Assembly: GCF_017573465.1 (NCBI RefSeq)
Contig: NZ_JAGEPF010000011.1
Span: forward strand, 1 to 64,000
Reading direction: 5' to 3'
Source: Actinomadura violacea
Lineage (GTDB): Bacteria > Actinomycetota > Actinomycetes > Streptosporangiales > Streptosporangiaceae
DNA length: 64,000 bases
Notes under the pieces: model-generated
The model's input: only the letters and a program-made list of their open reading frames with translations
What the model was told of the DNA's origin: nothing
Database searches by the model: none
Shown: positions 24,971-33,938 of the stretch, one piece after another
Layout of the letters: every line of letters begins with the position of its first letter
Position numbering within the stretch: the first letter of the stretch is position 1
Made by a program: the position numbers and the translations under genes

Positions 24971-25962
24971 TACGGGCGGGGGTTGGTTTCCTGGGCGGCG
25001 GTGGCCAGGGTGTCGCCGGACGGGGTGCGGGCGTAGAGGACTCGGCGGCCCAGGCGGTGGCCGGTGACCAGGCCGCAGGCGCGCAGGACGCCGAGGTGCT
25101 GGCTGACCGCGCCGGGCGTCACGCCCATCCGGGCGGCCAGCTCCGTCGTGGACGCGGGCGTGGCGAGGGCGGTGAGCAGCTCGGCGCGGCGGCGCCCGAT
25201 CAGCGCGGCGAGCGCGCCCGGGCCCGCGTCGCGGTCACGGCCGGTCTCCCAGAGCGTCCCGACGCCGTTCGGCGGATAGCTGAGCATGGGCTGATACGGC
25301 GGCGCCATCACCGAGACGTTCGGCCACACGAACGCGCTCGGCACCAGGAGCAGCCCGCGGCCCAGCAGCTCGCCGCGGAACTCCCACCACCGGTCGATCA
25401 CCAGGGTCCCCGAGCGCCACGAGACGTCGTCGTGCAGGTCGCCGAACACGCCGGCGGTGCCGTGCGCCGCGAGCGCCCGGGCGCGGCGCAGGATGTCCCC
25501 TTCAAGGAGGTCGCGCAGGCGCGGCCAGTACGGTTCCACGGCGGCGGACCAGTACCGCTCCAGCAGGCCGGCGAGGGTCTCCAGGGTCCGTTCGGGCTCG
25601 GCCGCCATCGCCAGGCGCTCGGGCCCGGCCCGGCCGCCGCGCTCGGTCCACAGCAGCTCGGCGGCGACGACCTCCGGCGGCGTGCTCCGGACGATCTCCA
25701 GCTCGGCGTCCAGGTCGGGCAGCGGCGTGCCGGGCGGCGGCGTGAGGAAGTCGGGGATGTACCCCCACGAGGGGACGGCCGCCATCAGCGGCGCCATGTC
25801 GATGCCGCGCAGCCGCGGCCGGACGCCGTGCACCCACGGCAGGTGCAGGGCGTGCCCGGACGGGTCGGCGAGGACCCGCAGGCTGCGGACCAGCTCCAGC
25901 AGCGGCGAGAACGCGAACCGGACGCGGGCGGCGTCGTCCGGCGCGAACACGAACTCGATCAC
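24970..25962 (-). CDS. DUF5937-ArsR type transcriptional regulator
   Basis: The 330-residue protein has a long N-terminal domain of the DUF5937 type (about 1-240, with LPWVHGVRPRLRG near residue 41 and VSWRSGTLVIDRWWEF near residue 178) and a C-terminal ArsR winged helix (about 250-320: ELAARMGVTPGAVSQHLGVL). No metal-binding Cys pair is visible, so it probably senses something else through the N-terminal domain. It is divergent from an MFS exporter, with an ATTTAG/CTAAAT inverted repeat between them, so it likely represses that gene. The start is GTG with a GAGG site 8 nt upstream. Confidence 0.83.
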   Translation of the reverse strand: MIEFVFAPDDAARVRFAFSPLLELVRSLRVLADPSGHALHLPWVHGVRPRLRGIDMAPLMAAVPSWGYIPDFLTPPPGTPLPDLDAELEIVRSTPPEVVAAELLWTERGGRAGPERLAMAAEPERTLETLAGLLERYWSAAVEPYWPRLRDLLEGDILRRARALAAHGTAGVFGDLHDDVSWRSGTLVIDRWWEFRGELLGRGLLLVPSAFVWPNVSVMAPPYQPMLSYPPNGVGTLWETGRDRDAGPGALAALIGRRRAELLTALATPASTTELAARMGVTPGAVSQHLGVLRACGLVTGHRLGRRVLYARTPSGDTLATAAQETNPRP

Positions 25963-25977
25963 TGCGCGACCTCGGTC

Positions 25978-25995
25978 ATTTAGCCCACACTAAAT
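25978..25995. promoter_or_regulatory. Inverted repeat, probable ArsR-type operator
   Basis: ATTTAG and CTAAAT are separated by 6 nt, forming an AT-rich palindrome that stands out in the high-GC gap between the divergent regulator and MFS genes, 15 bp from the regulator start. Confidence 0.6.
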
Positions 25996-26034
25996 CAATG
26001 CCGATGTCCGTCGCGTTCCCGGACCATCGGGCAA

Positions 26035-27294
26035 GTGACCACATTGGACGACACTCCTGTCGGTCCCCCGGCGGGCCGGATCGCGACGTTCCTGCGGCCG
26101 CGGGTCGGCGGCCTGCCCCGGACGTTCTGGGTGCTGTGGGCGGGCACTCTGCTCAACCGGCTCGGCACGATGGTCGAGCCGTTCCTCGGCCTGTACCTGA
26201 CCACGGCGCGGGGCCTGTCGCTCGGGCAGGCGGGCGCCGTGATGGCCGTGCTGGGCGCGGGCTCGTTCGCCGGGCAGATCGCGGGCGGCGCGCTCGCCGA
26301 CCGGATCGGCCGGCGCGCGACGCTGACCATCGCGACCGTCGGGACGGGCGCGGCGATGCTCGCGCTCGGCTACGCGCACGGGATCGCGATGATCACGGTC
26401 GCGGCGCTCGTCCTCGGGCTGCTGCTGGACATGTACCGGCCCGCGTCGCAGGCGATGGTCGCCGACATCATCTCGCCCGCGGAGCGGCCGCGGGCGTTCG
26501 GGCTGCTGTTCTGGGCGATCAACCTCGGCTGGGCGTTCTCGATGGTGCTCGGCGGCACCCTGGCCCGCGAGGGCTTCCAGCTGCTGTTCTGGATCGACGC
26601 GCTGACCTGCGCGGCGTTCGGGGTGCTGGTGTGGCGCGCCGTCCCGGAGACCCGGGTGCGCGGCGCCGGCCCGGAGGACGGGCCGGGCGGGTTCGTCCAG
26701 GTGCTGCGCGACCGCGTCATGGTCGGCTACGCGGCGGTGTTGCTGTGCTACACGTTCGTGCTGATGCAGGGCATGACCACGATGCCGCTCGCGATGAAGG
26801 AGGCGGGGCTCGGGCCGCAGGACTACGGCCTCGCGATCGCCGCCAACGGCGTGCTGATCATCATCGTGCAGCCGCTGGTCAACGCGTGGCTGAGCCGGCG
26901 CGACCACAGCCTGGTGCTGGTGGCCGGGTTCGTGCTGGTGGGCGCCGGCTACGGGCTGACCGCGCTGGTGTCCTCGCTGCCCGGCTTCACCGCGACGATC
27001 CTGGTCTGGACGCTCGGCGAGATCATCGCCGCGTCCGTGCTGCAGGCCGTCGTCGCGGACCTCGCGCCGTCGCACCTGCGGGGCCGCTACAGCGGCCTGT
27101 ACGGGATGGCGTGGTCGGGCGGGTTCCTGCTGGCGCCGCTCGGGGGCACGCAGCTGCTCGGCGCCGGCGGGCCGGCGCTGCTCTGGCTGAGCTGCACCGG
27201 CCTGGCGTTCGGCGCCGCCGCCGGGCAGCTCGTGCTCGCCCCGGCCGTCCGGCGGCGCCGCGCCGCCGTGATCGAGGACTCCTTTTCGTCATAG
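26035..27294 (+). CDS. MFS transporter, 12-helix type
   Basis: This 419-residue major facilitator protein has about 12 helices. The motif A loop between helices 2 and 3 is ALADRIGRRATLTI (about 84-97). VLGLLLDMYRPASQAMVADI (about 125-144) matches the conserved helix of drug-efflux and YdeR-like groups. It is divergent from the DUF5937-ArsR regulator with a palindrome between, suggesting an inducible exporter; the substrate is unknown. The start is GTG without a strong ribosome site. nadE begins 37 bp downstream but has its own leaderless-type promoter. Confidence 0.88.
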   Translation: MTTLDDTPVGPPAGRIATFLRPRVGGLPRTFWVLWAGTLLNRLGTMVEPFLGLYLTTARGLSLGQAGAVMAVLGAGSFAGQIAGGALADRIGRRATLTIATVGTGAAMLALGYAHGIAMITVAALVLGLLLDMYRPASQAMVADIISPAERPRAFGLLFWAINLGWAFSMVLGGTLAREGFQLLFWIDALTCAAFGVLVWRAVPETRVRGAGPEDGPGGFVQVLRDRVMVGYAAVLLCYTFVLMQGMTTMPLAMKEAGLGPQDYGLAIAANGVLIIIVQPLVNAWLSRRDHSLVLVAGFVLVGAGYGLTALVSSLPGFTATILVWTLGEIIAASVLQAVVADLAPSHLRGRYSGLYGMAWSGGFLLAPLGGTQLLGAGGPALLWLSCTGLAFGAAAGQLVLAPAVRRRRAAVIEDSFSS

Positions 27295-27317
27295 TGACGA
27301 AACCGCCGCGGCGGAAC

Positions 27318-27323
27318 TAGGCT
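27318..27323 (+). promoter_or_regulatory. Leaderless -10 box TAGGCT for nadE
   Basis: TAGGCT lies 7 nt before the GTG of nadE, the same hexamer and spacing as at lipB. There is no ribosome-binding site. Confidence 0.5.
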
Positions 27324-27330
27324 TGGCCCC

Positions 27331-29115
27331 GTGGCACAGCTGAGGATCGCGCTCGCGCAGGTGAACCCGACCGTCGGCGACCTCGACGGCAACGCCGACC
27401 TGATCGTGGAGTGGGCCGCCCGCGCCGCCGCCGCGGGCGCGCACCTGGCCGCCTTCCCGGAGATGATGCTGACCGGCTACCCCGTCGAGGACCTCGCCCT
27501 GCGCGGCTCCTTCGTCGAGGCGTCCCGGCTCGCCCTCGAACGCCTCGCCGCGCGGCTCGCCGGCGAGGGCCTCGGCGACCTGCCCGTCGTCACCGGCCAT
27601 CTCAACCGGCCGCCCGTCGGGCTCGTCCGCGCCGGGCAGCCGTCCGGCCTGCCGCTGAACGCCGCCGCCTGGCTGCACCGCGGCGAGGTCCTCGTCCGGT
27701 CCGCCAAGCACCACCTGCCCAACTACGGCGTTTTCGACGAGTACCGGGTCTTCGTGCGCGGCGACCGGCTCCCCGTCGTCCGCGTCCACGGCGTCGACGT
27801 CGCCACCGCGATCTGCGAGGACCTCTGGCAGGACGGCGGCCCCGTCAGCGTCGCCGGCGAGGCCGGCGCCGGGCTGCTGCTCGTCCTCAACGCCTCCCCC
27901 TACGAGCGCGACAAGGACGACGTCCGCCTCGACCTGTGCGCCGCGCGCGCCCGCGAGGCCGGCTGCGCGCTCGCCTACGTCAACATGGTCGGCGGCCAGG
28001 ACGAGCTGGTCTTCGACGGCGACTCGATCATCGTCGGCGCGGACGGCTCCCTGCTCGCCCGCGCGCCCCAGTTCGTCGAGCACCTGCTCGTCGCCGACCT
28101 CGCGCTGCCCGCCGCCGGCCCCGCCGAGCCCGGCCGCACCCCGGTCGACGCCCACGACGGCACCACCATCACCGTCGACCGGGTCGAGCTGTCCGCCCGC
28201 CCGGTGCCCGCCTACCCCGTCGCACCGCAGACCGTCGCCGGCCCGCTGGACGACCTGGCCGAGATCTACGCCGCGCTCGTCCTCGGCACCCGCGACTACG
28301 TCCGCAAGAACGGCTTCCGCTCCGTCATCCTCGGGCTGTCCGGCGGCATCGACTCCGCGCTCGTCGCCACCATCGCCTCCGACGCCCTCGGCCCCGAGAA
28401 CGTGCACGCCGTCCTGCTGCCGAGCCGCTACTCCTCCGAGGGCTCGGTCACCGACGCCGAGGAGCTCGTCAAACGCCAGGGGATCAACGCCCGGATCGTC
28501 CCGATCGCCGGCATGGTCGACGCGTTCGAGGACGAACTGGACCTGCACGGCCTCGCCGCCGAGAACCTGCAGGCCCGCATCCGCGCGAACGTCTGGATGG
28601 GCCTGTCCAACGAGCACGGCCACCTCGTCCTCACCGGCGGCAACAAGAGCGAGCTGGCCACCGGCTACTCCACCCTCTACGGCGACTCCGCGGGCGGGTT
28701 CGCCCCCATCAAGGACGTCTTCAAGTCCACCGTGTGGGACCTCGCCCGCTGGCGCGACACCCAGGCCGGCGTCGACCTGCCGTTCCTGCACCCGTTCGCG
28801 CAGGAGCCGATCCCGCAGGCGATCATCGGCAAGGAGCCGTCCGCCGAGCTGCGCCCCGGGCAGCGCGACATCGACAGCCTCCCCGACTACGCCGTCCTCG
28901 ACCCGCTCCTCGCCGACTACGTCGAGCGCGACCTCGGCCGCGACGCCCTCGTCGCCGCCGGCCACGACCCCGCCCTGGCCGACCGCGTCATCCGCCTCGT
29001 CGACCTCGCCGAGTACAAGCGCCGCCAGTACCCGCCCGGCCCCAAGATCACCCCGAAGAACTTCGGCCGCGACCGCCGCCTCCCCATCACCACCCGCTGG
29101 CGCGAGGGCGGCTGA
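27331..29115 (+). CDS. nadE: Glutamine-dependent NAD+ synthase
   Basis: NadE amidates nicotinic acid adenine dinucleotide to NAD in the cytosol, with ammonia from glutamine. The 594-residue protein carries a nitrilase-type glutaminase domain (about 1-270) with its triad Glu44 (FPEMMLTGY), Lys near 126 (SAKHHLPNYG) and Cys near 162 (AICEDLW). The synthetase domain (about 300-590) has the ATP pyrophosphatase loop LSGGIDSALVA (about 335) and NKSELATGYSTLYGD (about 440). Both halves are complete, so free ammonia should not be needed. The GTG start is set by TAGGCT 7 nt upstream. Confidence 0.96.
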   Translation: MAQLRIALAQVNPTVGDLDGNADLIVEWAARAAAAGAHLAAFPEMMLTGYPVEDLALRGSFVEASRLALERLAARLAGEGLGDLPVVTGHLNRPPVGLVRAGQPSGLPLNAAAWLHRGEVLVRSAKHHLPNYGVFDEYRVFVRGDRLPVVRVHGVDVATAICEDLWQDGGPVSVAGEAGAGLLLVLNASPYERDKDDVRLDLCAARAREAGCALAYVNMVGGQDELVFDGDSIIVGADGSLLARAPQFVEHLLVADLALPAAGPAEPGRTPVDAHDGTTITVDRVELSARPVPAYPVAPQTVAGPLDDLAEIYAALVLGTRDYVRKNGFRSVILGLSGGIDSALVATIASDALGPENVHAVLLPSRYSSEGSVTDAEELVKRQGINARIVPIAGMVDAFEDELDLHGLAAENLQARIRANVWMGLSNEHGHLVLTGGNKSELATGYSTLYGDSAGGFAPIKDVFKSTVWDLARWRDTQAGVDLPFLHPFAQEPIPQAIIGKEPSAELRPGQRDIDSLPDYAVLDPLLADYVERDLGRDALVAAGHDPALADRVIRLVDLAEYKRRQYPPGPKITPKNFGRDRRLPITTRWREGG

Positions 29116-29127
29116 CCGCCGGCCCCG

Positions 29128-29148
29128 GAGCGCGCGCCGGGCGCGCTC
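29128..29148. terminator. Hairpin between nadE and the PP2C phosphatase gene
   Basis: GAGCGCGC and GCGCGCTC form an 8-bp perfect stem with loop GCCGG, 13 bp after the nadE stop and between convergent genes. There is no T run. Confidence 0.5.
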
Positions 29149-29229
29149 GCCGGCGCGTCCTCAGCACACCCGCACGTTGTGCGTCGGCATGACGAAGACG
29201 AACGCGTCCGGCGCTGAGCCGGCCCCCGG

Positions 29230-31335
29230 TCACTCGCGGTGGTGGCTCTCGCCGGGCCAGGCCGAGTCCAGGTCGACCGGGTCGGGGTCGATGCCGGGGA
29301 CGATCTGCTCGCACCAGACGACCTTGCCCGCGGCGGTGCGGCGGGTGCCCCAGCGGTGCGCGAGCTGGCTGACCACGAGGAGGCCGCGGCCGTTCTCGTC
29401 GTCGTCCTCGGCGCGGCGCAGCCGCGGCAGCGCGGCGGACCGGTCCAGCACCTCGCAGACGAGGGTGCGCTCGAACAGCAGCCGCAGCTCGATCGGGCCG
29501 GGCGCGTAGCGCAGCGCGTTGGTGATGAGCTCGGACGCGAGGAGCTCGGTGGTGTAGTCCAGCTCGTCCAGGCCCCATTCCTCCAGGCGGGTGCGGACGA
29601 GGCCGCGGGCGCGGCGGACGGCGGCGGGGTCGGCGGGCAGCGTCCAGGAGACGAACCGGTCCTCGGGGATGCGGCGCAGCCGGGCGATGAGGACGGCGAT
29701 GTCGTCGCGGTGCTGGTCGGCGTAGACGCCGGCGAGGGTGGCCTTGGCGAGGTCCTCCATCGGGCGGTCGACGGCGCCGGGGCCGAAGATGCCCTTGAGG
29801 CGGGCGAGGCCGTCGTCGATGTCGCGGCCGCGGTTCTCGACGAGGCCGTCGGTGTAGATGACGAACAGGCTGCCGTCCTCGACGGTGAACTCGCGGCTCT
29901 CGATCGCGGCGCCGCCGGCGACGCCGAGCGGCGGCGCGGGCGGGACGGTCAGGTACTCGTTGTCGCCGGTGGGGGCGGCCAGCAGCGGCGGCAGGTGCCC
30001 GGCGGAGGCGATCTCGATGGTGCCGGTGGTGGCGTCGTAGACCGCGTACACGCAGGTGGCGAAGTGCGGCTCCTGCTCGCCGAGCTCGATCATCAGCTCG
30101 TGCATGACGTGCAGCGCGTCGGCGGGCGGCAGTTCCAGGTTGGCGAGGGTGTGCAGCGCGGTGCGCAGCCGGCCCATGGTGACGGCGGCGCGGACGCCGT
30201 GCCCGGCGACGTCGCCGACGATGAGCGCGACGCGGGCGCCGGGCAGCGCGATCGACTCGTACCAGTCGCCGCCGACCTCGACGAGCTTGCTGCCGGGCAG
30301 GTAGCGGTGCCGGACCTCGACCGAGGACGGCGCGGACAGCCGCAGCGGCAGCAGGCTGCGCTGCAGCGCGAGCGCGGTGGAGCGCTCGCGGCTGAACTGC
30401 CGGGCGTTGTCGATGACGATGGCGGCGCGGGCGGCGAACTCCATGCCGATCTCGACGTCGTAGGCGTCGAACTTGCGGAAGCCGGGGATGCGGGTGCAGG
30501 CGATGAAGCCGAGCAGGGTGTCGCGGGCGATCATCGGCAGCAGCACCATGGACACGCCGCTGAGCAGGTCGCCGGCGGGGTTGCGGCGCCACTTGGCGCC
30601 GATGTCGCCGGCGGCGGCGGCGTCGATGTGCGGCAGGTGGACGGGCTGGGCGGTCTCCATCACCTGGCGGTAGGGGGTGCCCTCGGGGAACACCAGGACC
30701 TCGCCGACGGGGAAGGTGGCGCCCCAGGCGGGGTTGCCGTCGTCGGAGGTGACGGCGATGCGGCGCAGCACGGCCGAGCCGGACTCGCTGTGCACCTCGT
30801 CGGCGGCGACGAGGCTCTCCAGCACCAGCACGGACGCGGCGTTGCAGTAGTGCGGGACGACGACGTCGACGAGGCCGCGGGCGGACTGGTCGAGGTCGAG
30901 GGACGCGCCGAACCGGGTGAGCTGGTCGTCCATCAGGGCGCGGCGCATGAGCGCCGGGTCCTGGTAGCGCTCGCTGGGCGGCAGCGGGACCCGGACGTAC
31001 AGCAGCCCGGCGGGGCCGGTGCCGGCGTCGCCGCCGAGCATCGGCTGGGCGGTGACGACGGCGTCCGGGGACGGTCCGCCGTCGCCGCGCGGGACGGCGA
31101 GCACGGCGGTGCGCTCCTGCCCGGCGGCCAGGGCCTCCAGCAGGGTCTCCAGCTCGGCCTTGGCCTCGTCGGCGACGAGGTCGGCGGCCGGGCGGCCGAT
31201 CAGCTCCTGCGGGGCGCGGCCGATGACGGCCGCGCTGTTGGGTCCGCACTGGACGACCCGCCGGGCCCCGTCCACGCCCAGGACCAGGGTCCGGGACGCC
31301 GAATCGGTGGCGGGCGCATCGCCTCGCGGCGCCAT
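29230..31335 (-). CDS. PAS-GAF-PP2C-HATPase signalling phosphatase (SpoIIE/RsbU type)
   Basis: This protein of about 701 residues combines a PAS-like domain (about 15-125), a GAF domain (about 140-330), a SpoIIE/PP2C serine phosphatase (about 350-545, with VGGDWYESI, VGDVAGHGVRAAVTM and HRDDIAVL metal-binding segments) and an RsbW-like ATPase (about 555-690, with ELITNALRYA and GRGLLVV). It therefore has both the phosphatase and the anti-sigma-kinase module of a partner-switching pathway, probably responding to a ligand or redox cue through PAS and GAF. No anti-sigma antagonist is encoded nearby. The ATG has AGGTGAG 7 nt upstream; a GTG at 31347 is also possible. Confidence 0.9.
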   Translation of the reverse strand: MAPRGDAPATDSASRTLVLGVDGARRVVQCGPNSAAVIGRAPQELIGRPAADLVADEAKAELETLLEALAAGQERTAVLAVPRGDGGPSPDAVVTAQPMLGGDAGTGPAGLLYVRVPLPPSERYQDPALMRRALMDDQLTRFGASLDLDQSARGLVDVVVPHYCNAASVLVLESLVAADEVHSESGSAVLRRIAVTSDDGNPAWGATFPVGEVLVFPEGTPYRQVMETAQPVHLPHIDAAAAGDIGAKWRRNPAGDLLSGVSMVLLPMIARDTLLGFIACTRIPGFRKFDAYDVEIGMEFAARAAIVIDNARQFSRERSTALALQRSLLPLRLSAPSSVEVRHRYLPGSKLVEVGGDWYESIALPGARVALIVGDVAGHGVRAAVTMGRLRTALHTLANLELPPADALHVMHELMIELGEQEPHFATCVYAVYDATTGTIEIASAGHLPPLLAAPTGDNEYLTVPPAPPLGVAGGAAIESREFTVEDGSLFVIYTDGLVENRGRDIDDGLARLKGIFGPGAVDRPMEDLAKATLAGVYADQHRDDIAVLIARLRRIPEDRFVSWTLPADPAAVRRARGLVRTRLEEWGLDELDYTTELLASELITNALRYAPGPIELRLLFERTLVCEVLDRSAALPRLRRAEDDDENGRGLLVVSQLAHRWGTRRTAAGKVVWCEQIVPGIDPDPVDLDSAWPGESHHRE

Positions 31336-31528
31336 GACGGATCTCACCTGACGCGCTCCAGACAGCCGGTCGTCTTAGCACTACCCAGCGACAGTATGGG
31401 GCATGACACGTGATCGGCGGGAGAAGATCACGGTTACCGCGACGAAAACCGTGCGGTATGCGGGTTCCCGGGCGATATCTCCCGAGGACAAGGGCCTCCG
31501 CGGCCCCGCCCCGCCCCGCCGGATCCGG

Positions 31529-32119
31529 TCAGGACGGGGCGCCGATCCCGGTCAGGAGGAGGTCCACGACGGTCTCCGCGTAGCCCTCCGGGAGGGTCTC
31601 CTGCGGGGTCTTGGTGGACAGCGACCCGGTCAGCATCGAGATGCCGGCCTCGATGTCGAGGTCGGCGCGCAGCTCCCCGGTCTCGACGCCGCGCTGCAGC
31701 ACCTCGCGGATGACGGCGCGGCGCGGCTCGATGACGTCCTGCTTGTAGCGGGCGTACAGCTCGGGGTGCTTCTCCGCGCCGCCCACCACGTTCCAGAAGC
31801 AGCGGGAGTAGCGCTTCTTGCGCTCGGCGGCGAAGGTCCGCGCGATCTCCAGGAGGTCCTCGCGGACGGACGCGCCGGACGGCCGGGGCAGCTCGCCCTT
31901 GGCCGCGCCGAGCGCGCCCACGATCAGCGCCTCCTTGCTGGGCCAGCGCCGGTAGATCGTCGTCTTGCCGACGCCGGCCCGGGCCGCCACCGCCTCGATG
32001 GAGACGGCGGCGACCCCGGACTCCGCGGCGAGCAGGTCGAGGGTGGCCTCGATGATGGCCTTCTCGGCCCGCTCGCTGCGCGGGCGTCCCGGTGCGCGGT
32101 TGGTCGTCGTGTCGTTCAT
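31529..32119 (-). CDS. TetR family regulator of the adjacent exporter
   Basis: The 196-residue protein has a TetR helix-turn-helix (about 18-65) with IEAVAARAGVGKTTIYRRWPSKEALI and a C-terminal TetR_C domain with LTGSLSTKTPQETLPEGYAE near residue 164. It starts 15 bp after the DHA2 exporter gene on the same strand, so the two are probably co-transcribed. Two copies of a 25-bp inverted-repeat motif lie upstream of the exporter and are its likely operators, which would make the operon autoregulated. GTGAGC lies near the ATG but is weak. Confidence 0.88.
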   Translation of the reverse strand: MNDTTTNRAPGRPRSERAEKAIIEATLDLLAAESGVAAVSIEAVAARAGVGKTTIYRRWPSKEALIVGALGAAKGELPRPSGASVREDLLEIARTFAAERKKRYSRCFWNVVGGAEKHPELYARYKQDVIEPRRAVIREVLQRGVETGELRADLDIEAGISMLTGSLSTKTPQETLPEGYAETVVDLLLTGIGAPS

Positions 32120-32134
32120 CGCATGCTCACGTTC

Positions 32135-33712
32135 TCACACGCGGGCCTTCTCCGGTTCCGCCGGTTGCGGAGCCGCCTGGTCCGCCGCCGCGGCGGGAAC
32201 GGCTGCGGCGCGTCCGGGCATCCACTTCAGCACGACCATGGCGCCGAGGAAGGACACGACGGCCGCGGCGATCGACGCGGTGTGCATGGCGTGCACGAAC
32301 GCGGTGTCGGCGGGGCCGATGAGGCCGTGCCCGGCGGCGCCCATCCGGGCGGCGACGGCGTGCGCGCCCTCGATGGACTCGCCGGCGGCCTCGCGGGCGC
32401 CGGCGGGCAGCGCGGCGAGCCGGTCGTGCAGGTCGCCGCGGTAGACCGACGCGACGACGGAGCCGAGGACGGCGACGCCCATCGCGACGGCGACCTGGCG
32501 GGCGACGTTGTTGACGGCCGATCCGGCGCCGGCCTTCTCGCGCGGCAGCGCGGACATGACCGACTCGGTGGCGGGCGGCATCACGTTGGCCATGCCGGCG
32601 CCCTGCACGAAGAACACGGCGCCGAGCACCCACAGCGGGGTGGTGGTGCCGACGAACTGGTAGCCGACGAGCGCGACGGTGACCGCCAGCAGCCCGGACG
32701 TGCAGACGGCCTTGGCGCCGAACCGGCGGACCAGCGACGCGCTGCGCGGGGAGAAGATCAGCTGGGCGGCGGCGAACGGCAGCACCATCAGGCCGGACTG
32801 CAGCGGGCTCAGCCCGCGCACCGACTGCATGTAGAAGTTGGCGAAGAAGAACACGCCGGTCGCGGCGAAGAAGCACAGCGCGATGGACGCGACGGCGGCC
32901 GACATGCGCGCGTCCTTGAACAGCCGGACGTCGAAGGCGGGCGAGGCGGTGCGGGCCTCGTGCCAGACGAACAGGGCGAGGACGGCGAGGCCGGCGAGGA
33001 TCGGGCCGAGGGTGCTCAGGGTCAGCCATTCGCCCTTGTCGCCGCCCTGGATGATGCCGTACGACACCACGACGAGGCCGACGACCGACAGCACGACGCC
33101 GAGCGGGTCGAGGCGGCCGGGGTTCGGGTTGCGCGACTCGGGCACGAGGAACGCCATCAGCGTGACGCCGGCGACGATGACCGGCACGTTGATCAGGAAG
33201 ACCGAGCCCCACCAGAAGTGGGCGAGCAGCAGGCCGCCGGTGAGGGGGCCGATGGCGACGCCGAGGCCGACGGCGCCGGCCCAGATGCCGATGGCGCGGG
33301 CGCGCTCGTGCGGCTCGAACACGTTGGTGATGATCGACAGCGTCTGCGGCATGACCGCGGCGCCGCCGAGGCCCATCAGGGCGCGGGCGTAGATGAGCTG
33401 CTCGGGCGACTGGGCGTACGCCGACACCAGCGAGGCGAGGGCGAACACGGCCATGCCGCCCATCAGCACGCGCTTGCGGCCGAGGCGGTCGCCGAGGACG
33501 CCGAAGGTGAACAGCAGCCCGGCGAAGACCAGCGTGTAGGAGTTGATCGCCCATTCGAGCTGGCTCTGGGTGGCGCCGAGGCCCTTGTCGGGGTCGGCGA
33601 TGGTCTTGAGCGCGACGTTGAGGATGGTGTTGTCGAGCACCACCACCAGCAGGCTCACGGTCAGCACGCCGAGGATGTACCACCGGCGCCGCTGGACGGT
33701 CTGGGAGTCCAC
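32135..33712 (-). CDS. MFS exporter of the DHA2 (EmrB/QacA) family
   Basis: The 525-residue protein has the 14-helix layout of DHA2 drug-proton antiporters. LDNTILNVALKTI in helix 1 (about 25-37) matches the family motif D1, GDRLGRKRVLMGG (about 79) is motif A, and GAVGLGVAIGPLTGGLLL (about 147-164) is motif C, typical of antiporters. It probably exports toxic compounds; the substrate is unknown. The GTG start has AAGGAG 4 nt upstream and excludes a longer frame that runs on to 33910. It leads an operon with the TetR gene, is divergent from panB, and has two repeated operator-like motifs upstream. Confidence 0.91.
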   Translation of the reverse strand: MDSQTVQRRRWYILGVLTVSLLVVVLDNTILNVALKTIADPDKGLGATQSQLEWAINSYTLVFAGLLFTFGVLGDRLGRKRVLMGGMAVFALASLVSAYAQSPEQLIYARALMGLGGAAVMPQTLSIITNVFEPHERARAIGIWAGAVGLGVAIGPLTGGLLLAHFWWGSVFLINVPVIVAGVTLMAFLVPESRNPNPGRLDPLGVVLSVVGLVVVSYGIIQGGDKGEWLTLSTLGPILAGLAVLALFVWHEARTASPAFDVRLFKDARMSAAVASIALCFFAATGVFFFANFYMQSVRGLSPLQSGLMVLPFAAAQLIFSPRSASLVRRFGAKAVCTSGLLAVTVALVGYQFVGTTTPLWVLGAVFFVQGAGMANVMPPATESVMSALPREKAGAGSAVNNVARQVAVAMGVAVLGSVVASVYRGDLHDRLAALPAGAREAAGESIEGAHAVAARMGAAGHGLIGPADTAFVHAMHTASIAAAVVSFLGAMVVLKWMPGRAAAVPAAAADQAAPQPAEPEKARV

Positions 33713-33743
33713 AGCGCTCCTTGGATCGTGGACGGGGGGAATG

Positions 33744-33768
33744 CGATACGGGTACGTGTCGTTTCGTA
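33744..33768. promoter_or_regulatory. TetR-type operator, copy 1
   Basis: The plus strand reads CGATACG-n9-CGTTTCGTA. CGATACG and CGTTTCG form an imperfect inverted repeat (6 of 7 positions). The site lies 32 bp upstream of the exporter start. Confidence 0.6.
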
Positions 33769-33790
33769 GGGAGCGTACGCCGCCCTGCTT

Positions 33791-33815
33791 CGATACGCAA
33801 CCGTAGCGTTTCGTA
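33791..33815. promoter_or_regulatory. TetR-type operator, copy 2
   Basis: The same CGATACG-n9-CGTTTCGTA motif recurs 47 bp from copy 1, with CGT also conserved inside the spacer. Two equal copies strongly suggest a specific binding site for the operon's TetR protein. Confidence 0.6.
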
Positions 33816-33938
33816 ATTTGTTCCGGCCGGCGCCCGGCGGATCGGGGAATCCCGGGGGGTACCCGAATCGTTTTCGAAGTGGCACCATCGGATCCGTCTG
33901 GGTACGCCACCGTGGCGCCTCAAGACCGGAGGTTCTCC

